DNA from: Telluria beijingensis
GTDB lineage: Bacteria > Pseudomonadota > Gammaproteobacteria > Burkholderiales > Burkholderiaceae_D
Direction of reading: 5' to 3'
Assembly: GCF_030770395.1 (NCBI RefSeq)
Contig: NZ_CP132480.1
Location: forward strand, 4,735,276 to 4,799,275
Length of the DNA stretch: 64,000 nucleotides
The notes under the pieces are model-generated. The model had not been told where the DNA came from. It did no database searches and saw only the letters and a program-made list of their open reading frames with translations. Shown here piece by piece: positions 34,185 to 42,966 of the stretch (its first letter is position 1; every line of letters starts with the position of its first letter). Both the position numbers and the translations under genes were made by a program.

Positions 34185-34787
34185 GGCGACGCTGAACAGG
34201 CCGGGATCCCGGCCTGCCTGTCCCAGCACCGGCGCCAGGCGCAATTCGACGCCGTCGAGCACCAGGCGCGCAGCCGGCCACTGCAACAGCGCATGGCGCG
34301 CCGCCGCACCGGATGGCGTCGGCGCCAGCCAGCTCAGGGCCGCCAGGCCGCGGTCGACCAGGCCGGCGCAGGCGGCATGGCTGCCGCGGACACCGACCCG
34401 GTAGCCGGCGCCGCCGCCAAGGGCGGCGCGCAGGCCGGCCAGGTACTGGGTCAATTTGTCATCGAGGTCGGCCGCCGAGGCGGTTTCGCCCAATGCAAAA
34501 TAGATCGCGCTTCCTGGCGGCTGCCCGGCCGCGCGCGCAAGGCGCAAGGCTTCGGCCCCGTCGAGCAGGCCCCGGCGGCGCGACCAGCCATCCGGCACTG
34601 CATCGCTCTCCCATAGCGCACCGATGCGAAACCCGGCATCGGACAGGCGCCGCGTTTCGCTTGCATCGAGGTTGCTCGCGGGGTCCCGGCTATAACGCCG
34701 CATGACGAAGTCGATGCCGCGCTGGCGCAGCGAGGCCGCGTGATCCGCGATGGCGAACGGCGAATCGCAGCCGCGCAGCGCCGCCAC
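34122..34787 (-). CDS. DUF1906 (glycoside hydrolase-like) domain protein
   Basis: A 221-residue protein that resembles the DUF1906/Rv2525c-like family, a TIM-barrel related to glycoside hydrolases. The start reads MAALRGCDSPFAIADHAASL, and the core segments IDFVMRRYSRD, GFRIGALWES and GSAIYFALGE fit the family's beta strands. No signal peptide is seen, and no substrate can be named. The start is GTG at 34787, 12 bases after the stop of the small membrane gene and with GAGG upstream. It is convergent with selD and overlaps its last 63 bases. Confidence 0.65.
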   Translation of the reverse strand: MAALRGCDSPFAIADHAASLRQRGIDFVMRRYSRDPASNLDASETRRLSDAGFRIGALWESDAVPDGWSRRRGLLDGAEALRLARAAGQPPGSAIYFALGETASAADLDDKLTQYLAGLRAALGGGAGYRVGVRGSHAACAGLVDRGLAALSWLAPTPSGAAARHALLQWPAARLVLDGVELRLAPVLGQAGRDPGLFSVASGAHGDARRARFHAADHGRT

Positions 34788-34799
34788 GACGGTAGCGCC

Positions 34800-34970
34800 T
34801 CAGTCGCGTTCGGAGACGGCGGCGCGCTCGTCGTCGCGCGCCGGCAGCCGCACTGGCGCCGGCCGGTGCAGCGAGACGGCCACCGCCGCCACGACCAGCG
34901 ACACCAGCAGCGAGGCGACCAGCGCCAGCAAGACCGGCAGGGGAAGGTTGGCGGCGAGGATATGGCTCAT
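34800..34970 (-). CDS. Small single-helix membrane protein, 56 residues
   Basis: The product MSHILAANLPLPVLLALVAS continues to one hydrophobic helix (about 9-34) and then a charged tail (RLPARDDERAAVSERD). GGGAG precedes the ATG by six bases, a good ribosome site. The frame is open further upstream, but only the internal ATG has this support. It is encoded between nhaR and the DUF1906 gene, on the same strand. I do not recognise a family. Confidence 0.6.
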   Translation of the reverse strand: MSHILAANLPLPVLLALVASLLVSLVVAAVAVSLHRPAPVRLPARDDERAAVSERD

Positions 34971-35031
34971 GGCGTCTCCCGATGTGATTTCTCGCGTTCG
35001 ATTGGTTTCGCGCAAGCCCGTACTGTGCCAT

Positions 35032-35985
35032 TCATGGCGCGTCCTCGGATTGACGAAGCGCAACGCCGCCATCATCCCGGCTGTCTCCCCGCGCAAACAG
35101 CTTGTCGCGCGCCAGCCTGCTGATCGCCACCGTGGCCGGATGGCTCATGCGGCGCTCGGTGGTGATCGCATACACCTGCTCGACCACCGACTCGACCTGG
35201 CCCAGCGCGACCAGCCCGTACTGGCTGCTGACCTGGGCCGCGATCACGGCCGGCGCGAAGAACACGCCGGCGCCCGAGCGGCCGAAGGCCTGGATCATGG
35301 CGCTGTCGTCGAACTCCCCCACCACGCGCGGATGCACGTCGCAGCGTTCGAGCCAGCGCAGCAGGCGCTGGTGGATCGCGAAATCCTCGCCCGGGAGCAG
35401 CATCGGCGCATTGTGCAGGCAGGCCGGGAACGGTTGCGTGAAGGTGGCCGCCAGCGCCTCGGTGCAGAAGGCCGTCATCGGGCTCTCGCCCAGCAGGTGG
35501 TTGTAGGCGCGCACGCTGAAGTGGCCCGGGATCGGGCGGTCGGCGATCACCAGGTCGAGGCGGTGCACGGCCAGGTCGGCGATCAGGCTGTCGAGGCGGC
35601 CCTCGCGGCAGATCAGCTTGACCGGTTCGGCCAGCCGCAGGGCCGGCTCGACCAGGTCCACCGCGATCAGCTTCGACACCGAATCGGCGCAACCGACCCG
35701 GTAGGAGGTGGTGGCGAAGGCATGGTCGCGCACGAGTTCGAGCAGCTCGTCGCCGGTATTGAAGATGTCTTCGGCATAGCTGACGATGCGGCGCCCGGTA
35801 TCGGTCAACTCCAGCTTGCGCCCGACCCGGCGGAACAGCTCCACGCCCAGGCTGTCGGCGAACTCGGACAGCTGGCCCGAGATCGAGTGCGGGGTCAGGT
35901 GCAGCTGCTCGGCCGCCCGGGCAATGCTGCCGGTTTTCGCCACCATCCAGAAGTAACGCAGGTGTTTATAGTTGAGTGTCGACAT
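35032..35985 (-). CDS. nhaR: LysR-family transcriptional activator NhaR
   Basis: A 317-residue LysR-type regulator. The N-terminal winged helix-turn-helix (about 5-65: LNYKHLRYFWMVAKTGSIAR, then AAEQLHLTPHSISGQL) is closer to NhaR than to other LysR proteins, particularly NYKHLRYFW and HLTPHSISGQ. The substrate-binding domain follows at about 95-300. NhaR proteins respond to sodium or pH. No nhaA antiporter gene is in the window; the divergent neighbour is terC. An ATC-N9-GAT palindrome lies 15 bases upstream of the start and is a likely autoregulatory site. Confidence 0.88.
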   Translation of the reverse strand: MSTLNYKHLRYFWMVAKTGSIARAAEQLHLTPHSISGQLSEFADSLGVELFRRVGRKLELTDTGRRIVSYAEDIFNTGDELLELVRDHAFATTSYRVGCADSVSKLIAVDLVEPALRLAEPVKLICREGRLDSLIADLAVHRLDLVIADRPIPGHFSVRAYNHLLGESPMTAFCTEALAATFTQPFPACLHNAPMLLPGEDFAIHQRLLRWLERCDVHPRVVGEFDDSAMIQAFGRSGAGVFFAPAVIAAQVSSQYGLVALGQVESVVEQVYAITTERRMSHPATVAISRLARDKLFARGDSRDDGGVALRQSEDAP

Positions 35986-35999
35986 GTCGCATTCACGTA

Positions 36000-36020
36000 A
36001 ACATCGAAAAATCCGATGTT
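36000..36020. promoter_or_regulatory. LysR-type operator candidate between nhaR and terC
   Basis: AACATCG and CGATGTT form a perfect seven-base palindrome with a seven-base A-rich centre. It contains ATC-N9-GAT, the T-N11-A core expected for LysR regulators. It is 15 bases upstream of nhaR and about 20 bases upstream of the terC -35 candidate. Confidence 0.6.
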
Positions 36021-36039
36021 ACATCAAATAAGATTCGAT

Positions 36040-36068
36040 TTGTGCGAGGTATTGCCGCGTCCTATAGT
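36040..36068 (+). promoter_or_regulatory. Sigma-70 promoter candidate for terC
   Basis: TTGTGC and TATAGT are separated by 17 bases. The leader that follows is about 50 bases and includes a small TTGGG/CCCAA hairpin (36068-36084) ahead of the AAGGAG ribosome site of terC. Confidence 0.5.
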
Positions 36069-36122
36069 TGGGTTTTACCCCCAATGGAGGATTGTCATGC
36101 CTGTCTTTACAAGGAGAGCCCG

Positions 36123-37088
36123 ATGAACGGCCTGGAAACCATCGCAAGCCCCATGATGTGGGCCGCCTTCGTCGGCTTCGTGCTGGTCATGCTGGCGCTC
36201 GACCTGTTCGTCTTCGGCGGCAACAAGGCGCACAAGGTCAGCGTCAAGGAAGCCGGCATCTGGTCGCTGGTCTGGGTCAGCCTGGCGCTGATCTTCAATG
36301 CCGGCCTGTATTTCTACCTGAAGGACACCGCCGGCGCCGAGATCGCGAGCCAGAAATCGCTCGAATTCTTCTCGGGCTACCTGATCGAGAAAGCGCTGTC
36401 GGTCGACAACGTGTTCGTGTTCCTGCTGATCTTCACCGCCTTCCAGGTGCCGCAGCAGTACCAGCGCCGGGTCCTGATCTATGGCGTGCTGGGCGCCATC
36501 ATCATGCGCGCGGTCATGATCAGCGCCGGCGCCTGGGTCGTCAGCGAATTCAGCTGGGTGCTGTACCTGTTCGGCGCCTTCCTGCTGTTCACCGGTATCC
36601 GCATGCTGGTGGCGGTCGATGAAGAACCGGACGTGGCCAACAACCCGATCCTCAAGCTGGCGCGCAAGCACCTGCGGGTGGCCGATGGCGACCATGGCGA
36701 GAAGTTTTTCATCCGCAAGGATGGCCTGCGCTACGTGACGCCGCTGTTCCTGGTGCTGATCCTGATCGAGGTGACCGACCTGATCTTCGCGGTGGACTCG
36801 ATCCCAGCGATCTTCGCGATCACCACCGACCCGTTCATCGTGTTCACCTCGAACATGTTCGCGATCCTGGGCTTGCGTGCGCTGTACTTCCTGCTGGTCG
36901 ACGTGGCGGACCGCTTCCACCTGCTCAAGTATGGCCTGGCCATGGTGCTGACCTTCATCGGCGTCAAGATGCTGATCATGCCGTGGTATCACGTGCCGGT
37001 GCAGGCTTCGCTGACCGTGGTTGCGGTGCTGATTGCCGGTAGCTGCATCGCCAGCCTGATGATCAAGCCGAAAGACGAGCAGAAGTAA
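36123..37088 (+). CDS. TerC/Alx-family integral membrane protein
   Basis: A 321-residue inner-membrane protein with about eight or nine helices. The two signature motifs EKALSVDNVFVF (about 88-99) and IFAVDSIPAIFAI (about 219-231), each with a conserved Asp in the membrane, place it in the TerC family. TerC/Alx proteins act in metal homeostasis, in some species manganese export linked to pH. AAGGAG precedes the ATG by six bases. It diverges from nhaR, with a LysR-type operator in between, so NhaR may control it. No other tellurite genes are present, so a tellurite role is unlikely to be primary. Confidence 0.88.
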   Translation: MNGLETIASPMMWAAFVGFVLVMLALDLFVFGGNKAHKVSVKEAGIWSLVWVSLALIFNAGLYFYLKDTAGAEIASQKSLEFFSGYLIEKALSVDNVFVFLLIFTAFQVPQQYQRRVLIYGVLGAIIMRAVMISAGAWVVSEFSWVLYLFGAFLLFTGIRMLVAVDEEPDVANNPILKLARKHLRVADGDHGEKFFIRKDGLRYVTPLFLVLILIEVTDLIFAVDSIPAIFAITTDPFIVFTSNMFAILGLRALYFLLVDVADRFHLLKYGLAMVLTFIGVKMLIMPWYHVPVQASLTVVAVLIAGSCIASLMIKPKDEQK

Positions 37089-37095
37089 TTGTAGG

Positions 37096-37116
37096 GTGGG
37101 CGGCCATGCCGCCCAC
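37096..37116. terminator. Stem-loop between convergent terC and yihY
   Basis: GTGGGCGGC and GCCGCCCAC form a perfect nine-pair stem around CAT. It lies eight bases after the terC stop and 20 bases before the end of the YihY gene on the other strand. No T-run follows; it may act as a bidirectional terminator or be a REP-type repeat, as the GTAGGGTGGGCGG start recurs in many genomes. Confidence 0.5.
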
Positions 37117-37135
37117 GCGTCCAAACCGGCCAGCA

Positions 37136-38083
37136 TTATCCCCGCGCGAGCGGCGGAATATCGCAGGTCGGTTTTTCCGGCGGCGTACTGCCGCCGGCCT
37201 GCCCCACCCGCTCGTACTCGGCGATCACCTGCGCTCCCAGCAGCAGCAGGGTCGCAGCGATCTCCAGCGAAAACATCACCACGATCGCGGTTGTCATCGA
37301 GCCATACACCAGGTTCACCTGCGACAGGGTCGAGAAATACCAGACCAGCACGTGGCGCGCGACTTCCCACAGCAGCGCCGCCGTCGCGCCGCCGATGAAG
37401 GCATGCCAGATCGACAGCCGCCCCACCGGCATCACCAGGTAGATCGAGGTCAGCACCAGGATCTCGCCCGCCAGTCCCAGCAGATACAGCAGCACGCCCG
37501 ACACCCCGTTCAGCGACCATTTATAGTTGAACAGCCACACGCTTTCGGTGCCCATCACCTGCAGCGCGCCGGCCACCAGGGTGACGACCATGATCCCGAT
37601 CCCCAGCGCCACGATATAGCAGTACGGCAGCACTGCCGACACCATGAAATGGCGGCGCCGTGTCGCCACCCGGTGCACGAAGATCACGCTCATCGCATTC
37701 TCGAGCACGGTAAACGCCAGCGAGCTGAAAAACAGCATGGTCAGCGCCAGCACCCAGGTCAGGATCTGGCGGTCTTGCAGGAAGTTGGCGACCTCGGTCA
37801 CGATCGGCCGCGACTGGCCCGGTACCAGCAGCTCGAGGTAGCGGCGCAGGGTGTCGAGCAGTTCGACCGGATCGAGGAAGTGCGACAGCACCACCACCAC
37901 CAGCATCAGGAAGGGCACGATCGACAGCAGCGCGTAGTACGCCACGGCGCCGGCCAGCAGCAGGCCCTGGTTGGCGCGAAAGCCCCTCAGCACCTGCACG
38001 GTGAACTTGAGGGGGTGTTGCAGGATATAGATATTGGCGCGCTGGTCTTTCAGGCGCGCGCGCCAGTCACGCCGGCGGCTCAT
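37136..38083 (-). CDS. YihY/virulence factor BrkB family membrane protein
   Basis: The 315-residue protein has six predicted helices; the family signature GAVAYYALLSIVPFLMLVVV (about 45-64) and FGGATAALLWE-type segment (here IGGATAALLWEVAR) are clear. YihY proteins are inner-membrane proteins of uncertain role; the historic label of ribonuclease BN is wrong and BrkB links to serum resistance are specific to Bordetella. The gene starts in an ATGA overlap with egtB, so it is likely co-transcribed with egtBD. The C-terminus is a short Pro-rich tail. Confidence 0.9.
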   Translation of the reverse strand: MSRRRDWRARLKDQRANIYILQHPLKFTVQVLRGFRANQGLLLAGAVAYYALLSIVPFLMLVVVVLSHFLDPVELLDTLRRYLELLVPGQSRPIVTEVANFLQDRQILTWVLALTMLFFSSLAFTVLENAMSVIFVHRVATRRRHFMVSAVLPYCYIVALGIGIMVVTLVAGALQVMGTESVWLFNYKWSLNGVSGVLLYLLGLAGEILVLTSIYLVMPVGRLSIWHAFIGGATAALLWEVARHVLVWYFSTLSQVNLVYGSMTTAIVVMFSLEIAATLLLLGAQVIAEYERVGQAGGSTPPEKPTCDIPPLARG

Positions 38084-39306
38084 CTTGCCAGCCGGATGCC
38101 GGTGAACTGCCAGCGCGCGCCGGACGGGAAGAAGTTGCGGTAGCTGGTGCGCGCGTGGCCTTCGGGCGTGGCGCAGGACGAGCCGCGCAGCACGTACTGG
38201 TTGACCATGAACTTGCCGTTGTACTCGCCGATCGCGCCCGGCGCCGGCGCATAGCCGGGATACGGGGCGTAGCTACTGCCGGTCCACTGCCAGCAGGCGC
38301 CGAACATCTGCTGCAGGCCCGCGCCGCTGGCGGCCGCCGGATGGTGCAGCGGCAGGCCCCGCAGGATCGCCTGGCGCGCCGCGAATTCCCATTCTGCCTC
38401 GGTCGGCAGGCGCGCGTCGCGCCAGCGCGCATAGGCGTCGGCCTCGTACAGCGAGACGTGGGTGACGGGGCGCTCGGGGTCGAGCGGCTGCAGGCCGTGC
38501 AGGGTGAATTCGTGCCAGCCGGCGTCGGTGTCGACCCAGTACAGCGGCCGCGCGATCTCGCCCGAACATACCCGGTCCCAGCCCTCGGCCAGCCATAGCG
38601 CCGGGTCGCGGTAGCCGCCGGCCTCGATGAATTCGCGGTACTCGCCATTCGTGACCAGGCGTGAGGCCAGCGCGAACGGCGCTACATAGGTGCGGTGGCG
38701 CGGAAGTTCGTTGTCGAAGCAAAAGCCGTCGCCCTTGTGCCCGATCTCGGCCAGGCCGCCTTCGAACGGCAGCCATTCCAGCGGCGGCGCCGCGGTCGAT
38801 GCCGCCAAGGCTTCGGCCGCATAGGCCGGATACAGCGGATTCTGCGCCAGCAGGTGCTTGACGTCGGTGAGCATCAATTCCTGGTGCTGCTGCTCGTGCT
38901 GCAGGCCCAGTTCGACCAGGGCCGCGAGGTCGGGCGCGATGCCCTGCTCCAGCAGCGCTGCCATGCGGCGATCGACATCGTGGCGATAGGCCCTGACCTC
39001 GCCCATGGAAGGCCGCGTGAGCAGGCCCCTGTGCGGGCGCGGATGCCTGGCGCCGACACCGTTGTAATAGGAGTTGAACAGCACCCGAAACGCCGGGTGG
39101 AACGGCGTGAAGCCGGTCTCGCGCGGCTCGAGGATGAAGGTCTCGAAGAACCAGGTGGTATGCGCCAGATGCCATTTGATCGGGCTGGCGTCGGGCATCG
39201 ACTGCGCGCAGCAGTCTTCGTCCGACAGCCTGTCCGCCAGTTGCAGCGAGCGGCCGCGCACCTTCTCGAACAGGCGTGGCAGGCCTTCGTCGCGCAGCAT
39301 GTTCAT
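38080..39306 (-). CDS. egtB: Ergothioneine biosynthesis protein EgtB (sulfoxide synthase)
   Basis: A 408-residue protein with an N-terminal DinB-like domain holding the iron ligands His49 (WHLAHTTWF) and His137 and His141 (HEQQHQELM), and a C-terminal formylglycine-generating-enzyme-like domain from about residue 185 (FEGGLAEIGHKG...RLPTEAEWEFAARQ...VLRGSSCATP). It forms the C-S bond between trimethylhistidine and a thiol donor using O2. ATG 39306 overlaps the egtD stop in an ATGA motif; the longer upstream frame is a shadow. EgtA, EgtC and EgtE are absent, as in species using cysteine directly. The related selenoneine synthase SenA has the same architecture and is the main alternative. Confidence 0.92.
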   Translation of the reverse strand: MNMLRDEGLPRLFEKVRGRSLQLADRLSDEDCCAQSMPDASPIKWHLAHTTWFFETFILEPRETGFTPFHPAFRVLFNSYYNGVGARHPRPHRGLLTRPSMGEVRAYRHDVDRRMAALLEQGIAPDLAALVELGLQHEQQHQELMLTDVKHLLAQNPLYPAYAAEALAASTAAPPLEWLPFEGGLAEIGHKGDGFCFDNELPRHRTYVAPFALASRLVTNGEYREFIEAGGYRDPALWLAEGWDRVCSGEIARPLYWVDTDAGWHEFTLHGLQPLDPERPVTHVSLYEADAYARWRDARLPTEAEWEFAARQAILRGLPLHHPAAASGAGLQQMFGACWQWTGSSYAPYPGYAPAPGAIGEYNGKFMVNQYVLRGSSCATPEGHARTSYRNFFPSGARWQFTGIRLAR

Positions 39307-40283
39307 GCCGGTATCGCCTGGGCGTGGATGACCGCGAACCAGCGCTGTGGATCCGTCCACACCCGGGTCGCCTCGAAGCCGGAACGTTCCAGCAGCTGGA
39401 TTGCATCGGCCTGCTGGTATTTGTAGCTGTTCTCGGTGTGGATGCAGTCGCCCGCTTCGAAGCGGCGCGCGCCGCCGCGCCACGTCACTTCTTGCGCGCT
39501 GCGCGCTTCCAGGTGCATCTCCACGCGGCCGCGCGCGGCGTTATAGAAGCCGTGGTGCTTCCATTGGCGGATGTCGAAGTCGGCGTCGACCAGCCGGTTC
39601 ACGTGGCGCAGGATGTTCAGGTTGAAGGCGCCGGTCACGCCCAGCGCGTCGTCGTAGGCGGCGTCGAGCGTGGCTTTATCCTTGACCAGGTCGATCCCGA
39701 TCAGCAGGCCGCCATCGGGACCGCACTGGGCGCGCAGGCGGGTCAGGAAGGCTTGCGCGTGCTCGGGCGTGAAGTTGCCGATCGACGAGCCCGGGTAGAA
39801 GAACAGGCGGCGCCCGGCGTTCACCAGCTCGGGCAGCTCGAAGCGGTTCGAGAAATCCATGCCCAGCGCTTCCATCGCGATTTTCGGGAAGCGCTGGCGC
39901 AGGCGGGCCAGGGCGTCATGCACGAATTCGGCCGAGATGTCGACCGCCACGTACTGGGCCGGCTGCAGCAGCGGGAACAGGCTGGCGGCTTTGGCGCAGT
40001 TGCCGGCGCCGAGGTCGATCAGGGTCGTTCCGGTACCGGCCACGCGCGCGATTTCGGCGCCGTGGCGCTCGAAGATGGCCGCCTCGGTGCGGGTCGGATA
40101 ATACTCGGGCAGTTCGCAGATGGCTTCGAACAGCTTGGAGCCGAGGGCGTCGTACAGGAATTTGGGAGAAATGCAGGCGTCGTCGGCTTGCAGGCCGGCG
40201 TGCAGTTCGTCGGCTTCGTGGGCGTTGGCGATGGAAGCTCCCACTTCTACATGTGTACAGGAAGTCAGCATAAGGTTTATCAT
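39303..40283 (-). CDS. egtD: L-histidine N-alpha-methyltransferase EgtD
   Basis: A 326-residue SAM-dependent methyltransferase. Family motifs include SPKFLYDALGSKLFEAICEL (about 39-58), PEYYPTRTE (about 59-67), LIDLGAGNCAKA and FFYPGSSIGNF. It makes trimethylhistidine, the precursor of ergothioneine. Start choice is uncertain: ATG at 40283 (MINLMLT) or 40271 (MLTSCT); neither has a good ribosome site. The open frame extends to 40394, but the extra sequence is not family-like. It overlaps egtB by four bases and diverges from the binding-protein gene at 40447. Confidence 0.92.
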   Translation of the reverse strand: MINLMLTSCTHVEVGASIANAHEADELHAGLQADDACISPKFLYDALGSKLFEAICELPEYYPTRTEAAIFERHGAEIARVAGTGTTLIDLGAGNCAKAASLFPLLQPAQYVAVDISAEFVHDALARLRQRFPKIAMEALGMDFSNRFELPELVNAGRRLFFYPGSSIGNFTPEHAQAFLTRLRAQCGPDGGLLIGIDLVKDKATLDAAYDDALGVTGAFNLNILRHVNRLVDADFDIRQWKHHGFYNAARGRVEMHLEARSAQEVTWRGGARRFEAGDCIHTENSYKYQQADAIQLLERSGFEATRVWTDPQRWFAVIHAQAIPA

Positions 40284-40446
40284 TCGTGCCGCCACGCCGC
40301 ACCATGCGAGATGGCCAGGCCAGTGCCTGATAATGTTGCCGGTTTTGCTATCATAGCGGATTCCCCGGATTCGCCATGTTCGCGACCCGTTCAACCGTGC
40401 TGCCCCGTGGGGGCGCCGCGTCCACTCAACTTATACAAGAGCCATC

Positions 40447-41325
40447 ATGACCCTGTCCATCCGTCGTCAAGTCCTGAAAACCCTGTGCGCTGCCGTCGCC
40501 GGCACCATGCTGGTCGCGGGCGCCGCCTCCGCCCAGAGCAATGGCGTCCTGCGCGTCTCGGCCATCCCCGACGAATCGCCGACCGAACTGCAGCGCAAGT
40601 TCAAGCCGCTGGGCGAATACCTGGCCAAGGCCACCGGCCTCAAGGTCGAGTTCACCCCGGTGACCGACTACGCGGCCTCGGTCGAAGGCCTGGTCAACCG
40701 CAAGATTGACATGGTCTGGTTCGGCGGCTTCACCTTCGTCCAGGCGAACGTGCGCAGCAAGGGCCAGGTGACTCCGCTGGTGCAGCGCGAAGAAGACGAG
40801 AAATTCCGCTCGGTCTTCATTACCACCGTGCCCGGCATCAACAAGCTGGAAGACCTGAAGGGCAAGACCCTGGCCTTCGGCTCGGAATCGTCGACCTCGG
40901 GCCACCTGATGCCGCGCTCGTTCTTGCTGCAAGCCAAAGTCAACCCGGACACTGACCTGAAACGCGTCGCATTCTCGGGCGCGCACGACGCCACCGTGGC
41001 GGCCGTGGCCGGCGGCAAGGTCGATGCCGGCGCACTGAACATCTCGGTCTGGGAGAAGCTGGTCGAAAGCAAGAAGGTCGATCCGAAGCAGGTGCGCGTG
41101 TTCTATACCACCCCGGGCTACTTCGACTACAACTGGACCGTGCGCAGCGACATGGATCCGGCACTCAAGAAGAAGATCACCGACGCCTTCCTGGCGCTGG
41201 ATGGCTCGACCGCCCAGGGCAAGGAAATCCTGGACCTGCAGCGCGCCACCAGGTTCGTGCCGACCAAGACCGCCAACTACGGCGCGATCGAAGCCGCCGC
41301 GCGCAATGCGGGCCTGCTGAAGTAA
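40447..41325 (+). CDS. PhnD-like ABC transporter substrate-binding protein (selenate-type candidate)
   Basis: The 292-residue protein has a Sec signal peptide (about 1-29, ending AASAQ) and the phosphate/phosphite/phosphonate binding-protein fold. Conserved segments are IPDESPTELQRKFKPLGEYL (about 39-58), VNRKIDMVWFGGFTFVQA (about 83-100) and GSESSTSGHLMPRSFLL. The sequence resembles the subgroup annotated as putative selenate ABC transporter binding protein, which tends to sit near selD, as it does here (6 kb away). It starts an operon with one ATPase and two permeases. The ligand, an oxyanion, is inferred rather than shown; phosphonate or phosphite are alternatives. Confidence 0.85.
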   Translation: MTLSIRRQVLKTLCAAVAGTMLVAGAASAQSNGVLRVSAIPDESPTELQRKFKPLGEYLAKATGLKVEFTPVTDYAASVEGLVNRKIDMVWFGGFTFVQANVRSKGQVTPLVQREEDEKFRSVFITTVPGINKLEDLKGKTLAFGSESSTSGHLMPRSFLLQAKVNPDTDLKRVAFSGAHDATVAAVAGGKVDAGALNISVWEKLVESKKVDPKQVRVFYTTPGYFDYNWTVRSDMDPALKKKITDAFLALDGSTAQGKEILDLQRATRFVPTKTANYGAIEAAARNAGLLK

Positions 41326-41332
41326 GTCCGTC

Positions 41333-42148
41333 GTGGCGACCTACCGCCTGCGCGGCCTGACCGTGCGCCACCTGGCCGGCAGCCGCGCGCCGGCCCTGCA
41401 CGCGCTCGACCTCACGATCCGCGCCGGCGAGCAGCTCGCCCTGATCGGCCCTTCCGGGGCCGGCAAGACCACCCTGCTCTCGACCCTGGCCTGCGCCCAC
41501 CGCCCGAGCGAGGGTGCGCTGGACATCTTCGACCAGGATCCCTGGCAGTTGAGCCAGGCCGAGCGCCATCGCCTGCGCGCGCGCCTGTTCCTGGCGCCAC
41601 AGGCGCCGCCGCTGCCGCCGCGCCAGCGCGTGGTGACGGCGGTGCTGGCCGCGCGGCTGCCGCACTGGTCGCTGTGGCAGGCACTGGCTTCGCTGGTGCG
41701 CCCGCGCGATCCGGAGGCCGCGTTCACGGCGCTCTCGCGCTTCGGCCTCGGCGACAAGCTGTATGCCCGGGTCGACCGCCTGTCCGGCGGCGAACGCCAG
41801 CGCTGCGGCCTGGCGCGCCTGCTGCTGTCGAATGCCGAGTCGCTGCTGGTCGACGAGCCGATATCGGCGCTCGATCCGGCGCTGGCGCGCCATACGCTGG
41901 CCGCGCTGCGCCAGGAGGCGCAGGGGCGCAATGCGACCCTGGTGTGCAGCCTGCACCAGGTCGACCTGGCGCGCGAACAGTTCGCCCGCCTGGTGGGCCT
42001 GCGCGACGGCCGCATCGTGTTCGACGCTGCCAGCAGCGACGTCAGCGACGCCATGATCGCCGAGCTGTACGCCAACGAAAAAGTGCAGCCGGCCGGCGAG
42101 CGGCCGCACGATACGCCCGGCCAGATCGCCGTCGGCGCCTGCTTCTGA
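41333..42148 (+). CDS. Oxyanion (phosphonate/selenate-type) ABC transporter ATP-binding protein
   Basis: A 271-residue ABC ATPase, starting with GTG at 41333 seven bases after the binding-protein stop. Walker A is GPSGAGKTT (about 39-47), the signature LSGGERQRCGLARLL (about 149-163) and Walker B SLLVDEPISALDP. The PhnC-like spacing fits the PhnD-type partner. It ends with a Pro/Gly-rich tail of about 20 residues. The next permease starts within its stop codon (TGATG), so the operon is tightly coupled. Several positions (Glu of the Walker B, His of the switch as SLHQ) are intact, so it should be active. Confidence 0.88.
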   Translation: MATYRLRGLTVRHLAGSRAPALHALDLTIRAGEQLALIGPSGAGKTTLLSTLACAHRPSEGALDIFDQDPWQLSQAERHRLRARLFLAPQAPPLPPRQRVVTAVLAARLPHWSLWQALASLVRPRDPEAAFTALSRFGLGDKLYARVDRLSGGERQRCGLARLLLSNAESLLVDEPISALDPALARHTLAALRQEAQGRNATLVCSLHQVDLAREQFARLVGLRDGRIVFDAASSDVSDAMIAELYANEKVQPAGERPHDTPGQIAVGACF

Positions 42149-42966
42149 TGGACCGTCATCCCGATCCCGCGTGGCGCGGCCGCGTCACCTGGGCCGTCGT
42201 CTTCCTCATCCTGCTGTACCCGCTGCTGGCCGCCAGCGAATTCAAGCCCTGGCTGCTGTTCGACGCGCAAAGCCTGCGCGCGGCGGGGATGTTCCTGCGC
42301 GACTTCCTGGTGCCGGCCCACGACCCGGAATTCCTGGCCATGGTGCTGCGCGAGACCTGGCAGACGGTGGCCATCGCCACCGCCGGCCTCACGCTGGCGC
42401 TGCTGGTCGCGGTGCCGGCCACTTTCGTCATCAGCGAGCGGCTGTCGATCTCGCGCCTGGGCACCGGGCGCGTGCATCCGTTCGCGGCCGCGGTGCGCCA
42501 GCTGCTGCGCTGGATCCTGATGATCCTGCGCTCGGTGCCCGAACTGGTGTGGGCGCTGCTGTTCGTGCGCATCGTCGGCCTGGGCCCGACCGCCGGCGTG
42601 CTGGCGATCGCGCTCTCGTACAGCGGCATGCTGGCCAAGGTGTATGCCGAAATCCTCGAGTCGAGCGACGCCCATGCCACCGACGTCCTGCTCGCCAACG
42701 GCAGCGCGCGCCTGCCGGCCCTGCTGTACGGCGCCCTGCCGGATTCGAGCCCCGAGCTCGTGTCGTACACAGTGTACCGCTGGGAATGTGCAATCCGCGG
42801 CTCGGCGGTGATGGGTTTCGTCGGCGCCGGCGGCCTGGGCCAGCGTCTCGATGAGTCGACCAAGATGATGGCCGGCGGCGAAGTCGCCACCATGCTGATC
42901 GTGTTCGTGCTGCTGGTGGCGGCCGCCGACCTGGTGTCGAGAATGCTGCGCCGGAGGCTGGGATGA
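42148..42966 (+). CDS. PhnE-type ABC transporter permease 1
   Basis: A 272-residue permease with six predicted helices. The EAA-type coupling segment (LLANGSARLPALLYGALPDS, about 188-207) and the motif YRWECAIRGSAVMGFVGAGGLG (in parts near 212-233) are typical of PhnE-like permeases. Its ATG overlaps the ATPase stop by one base, and its last codons overlap the second permease by four bases (GATGA region). Together the two different permeases form a heteromeric channel. Confidence 0.88.
   Translation: MDRHPDPAWRGRVTWAVVFLILLYPLLAASEFKPWLLFDAQSLRAAGMFLRDFLVPAHDPEFLAMVLRETWQTVAIATAGLTLALLVAVPATFVISERLSISRLGTGRVHPFAAAVRQLLRWILMILRSVPELVWALLFVRIVGLGPTAGVLAIALSYSGMLAKVYAEILESSDAHATDVLLANGSARLPALLYGALPDSSPELVSYTVYRWECAIRGSAVMGFVGAGGLGQRLDESTKMMAGGEVATMLIVFVLLVAAADLVSRMLRRRLG

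Noticed and set aside
36062..36122. A possible manganese (yybP-ykoY) riboswitch before terC
   Set aside because: The short leader contains only one small hairpin and lacks the conserved two-loop core of that riboswitch class.
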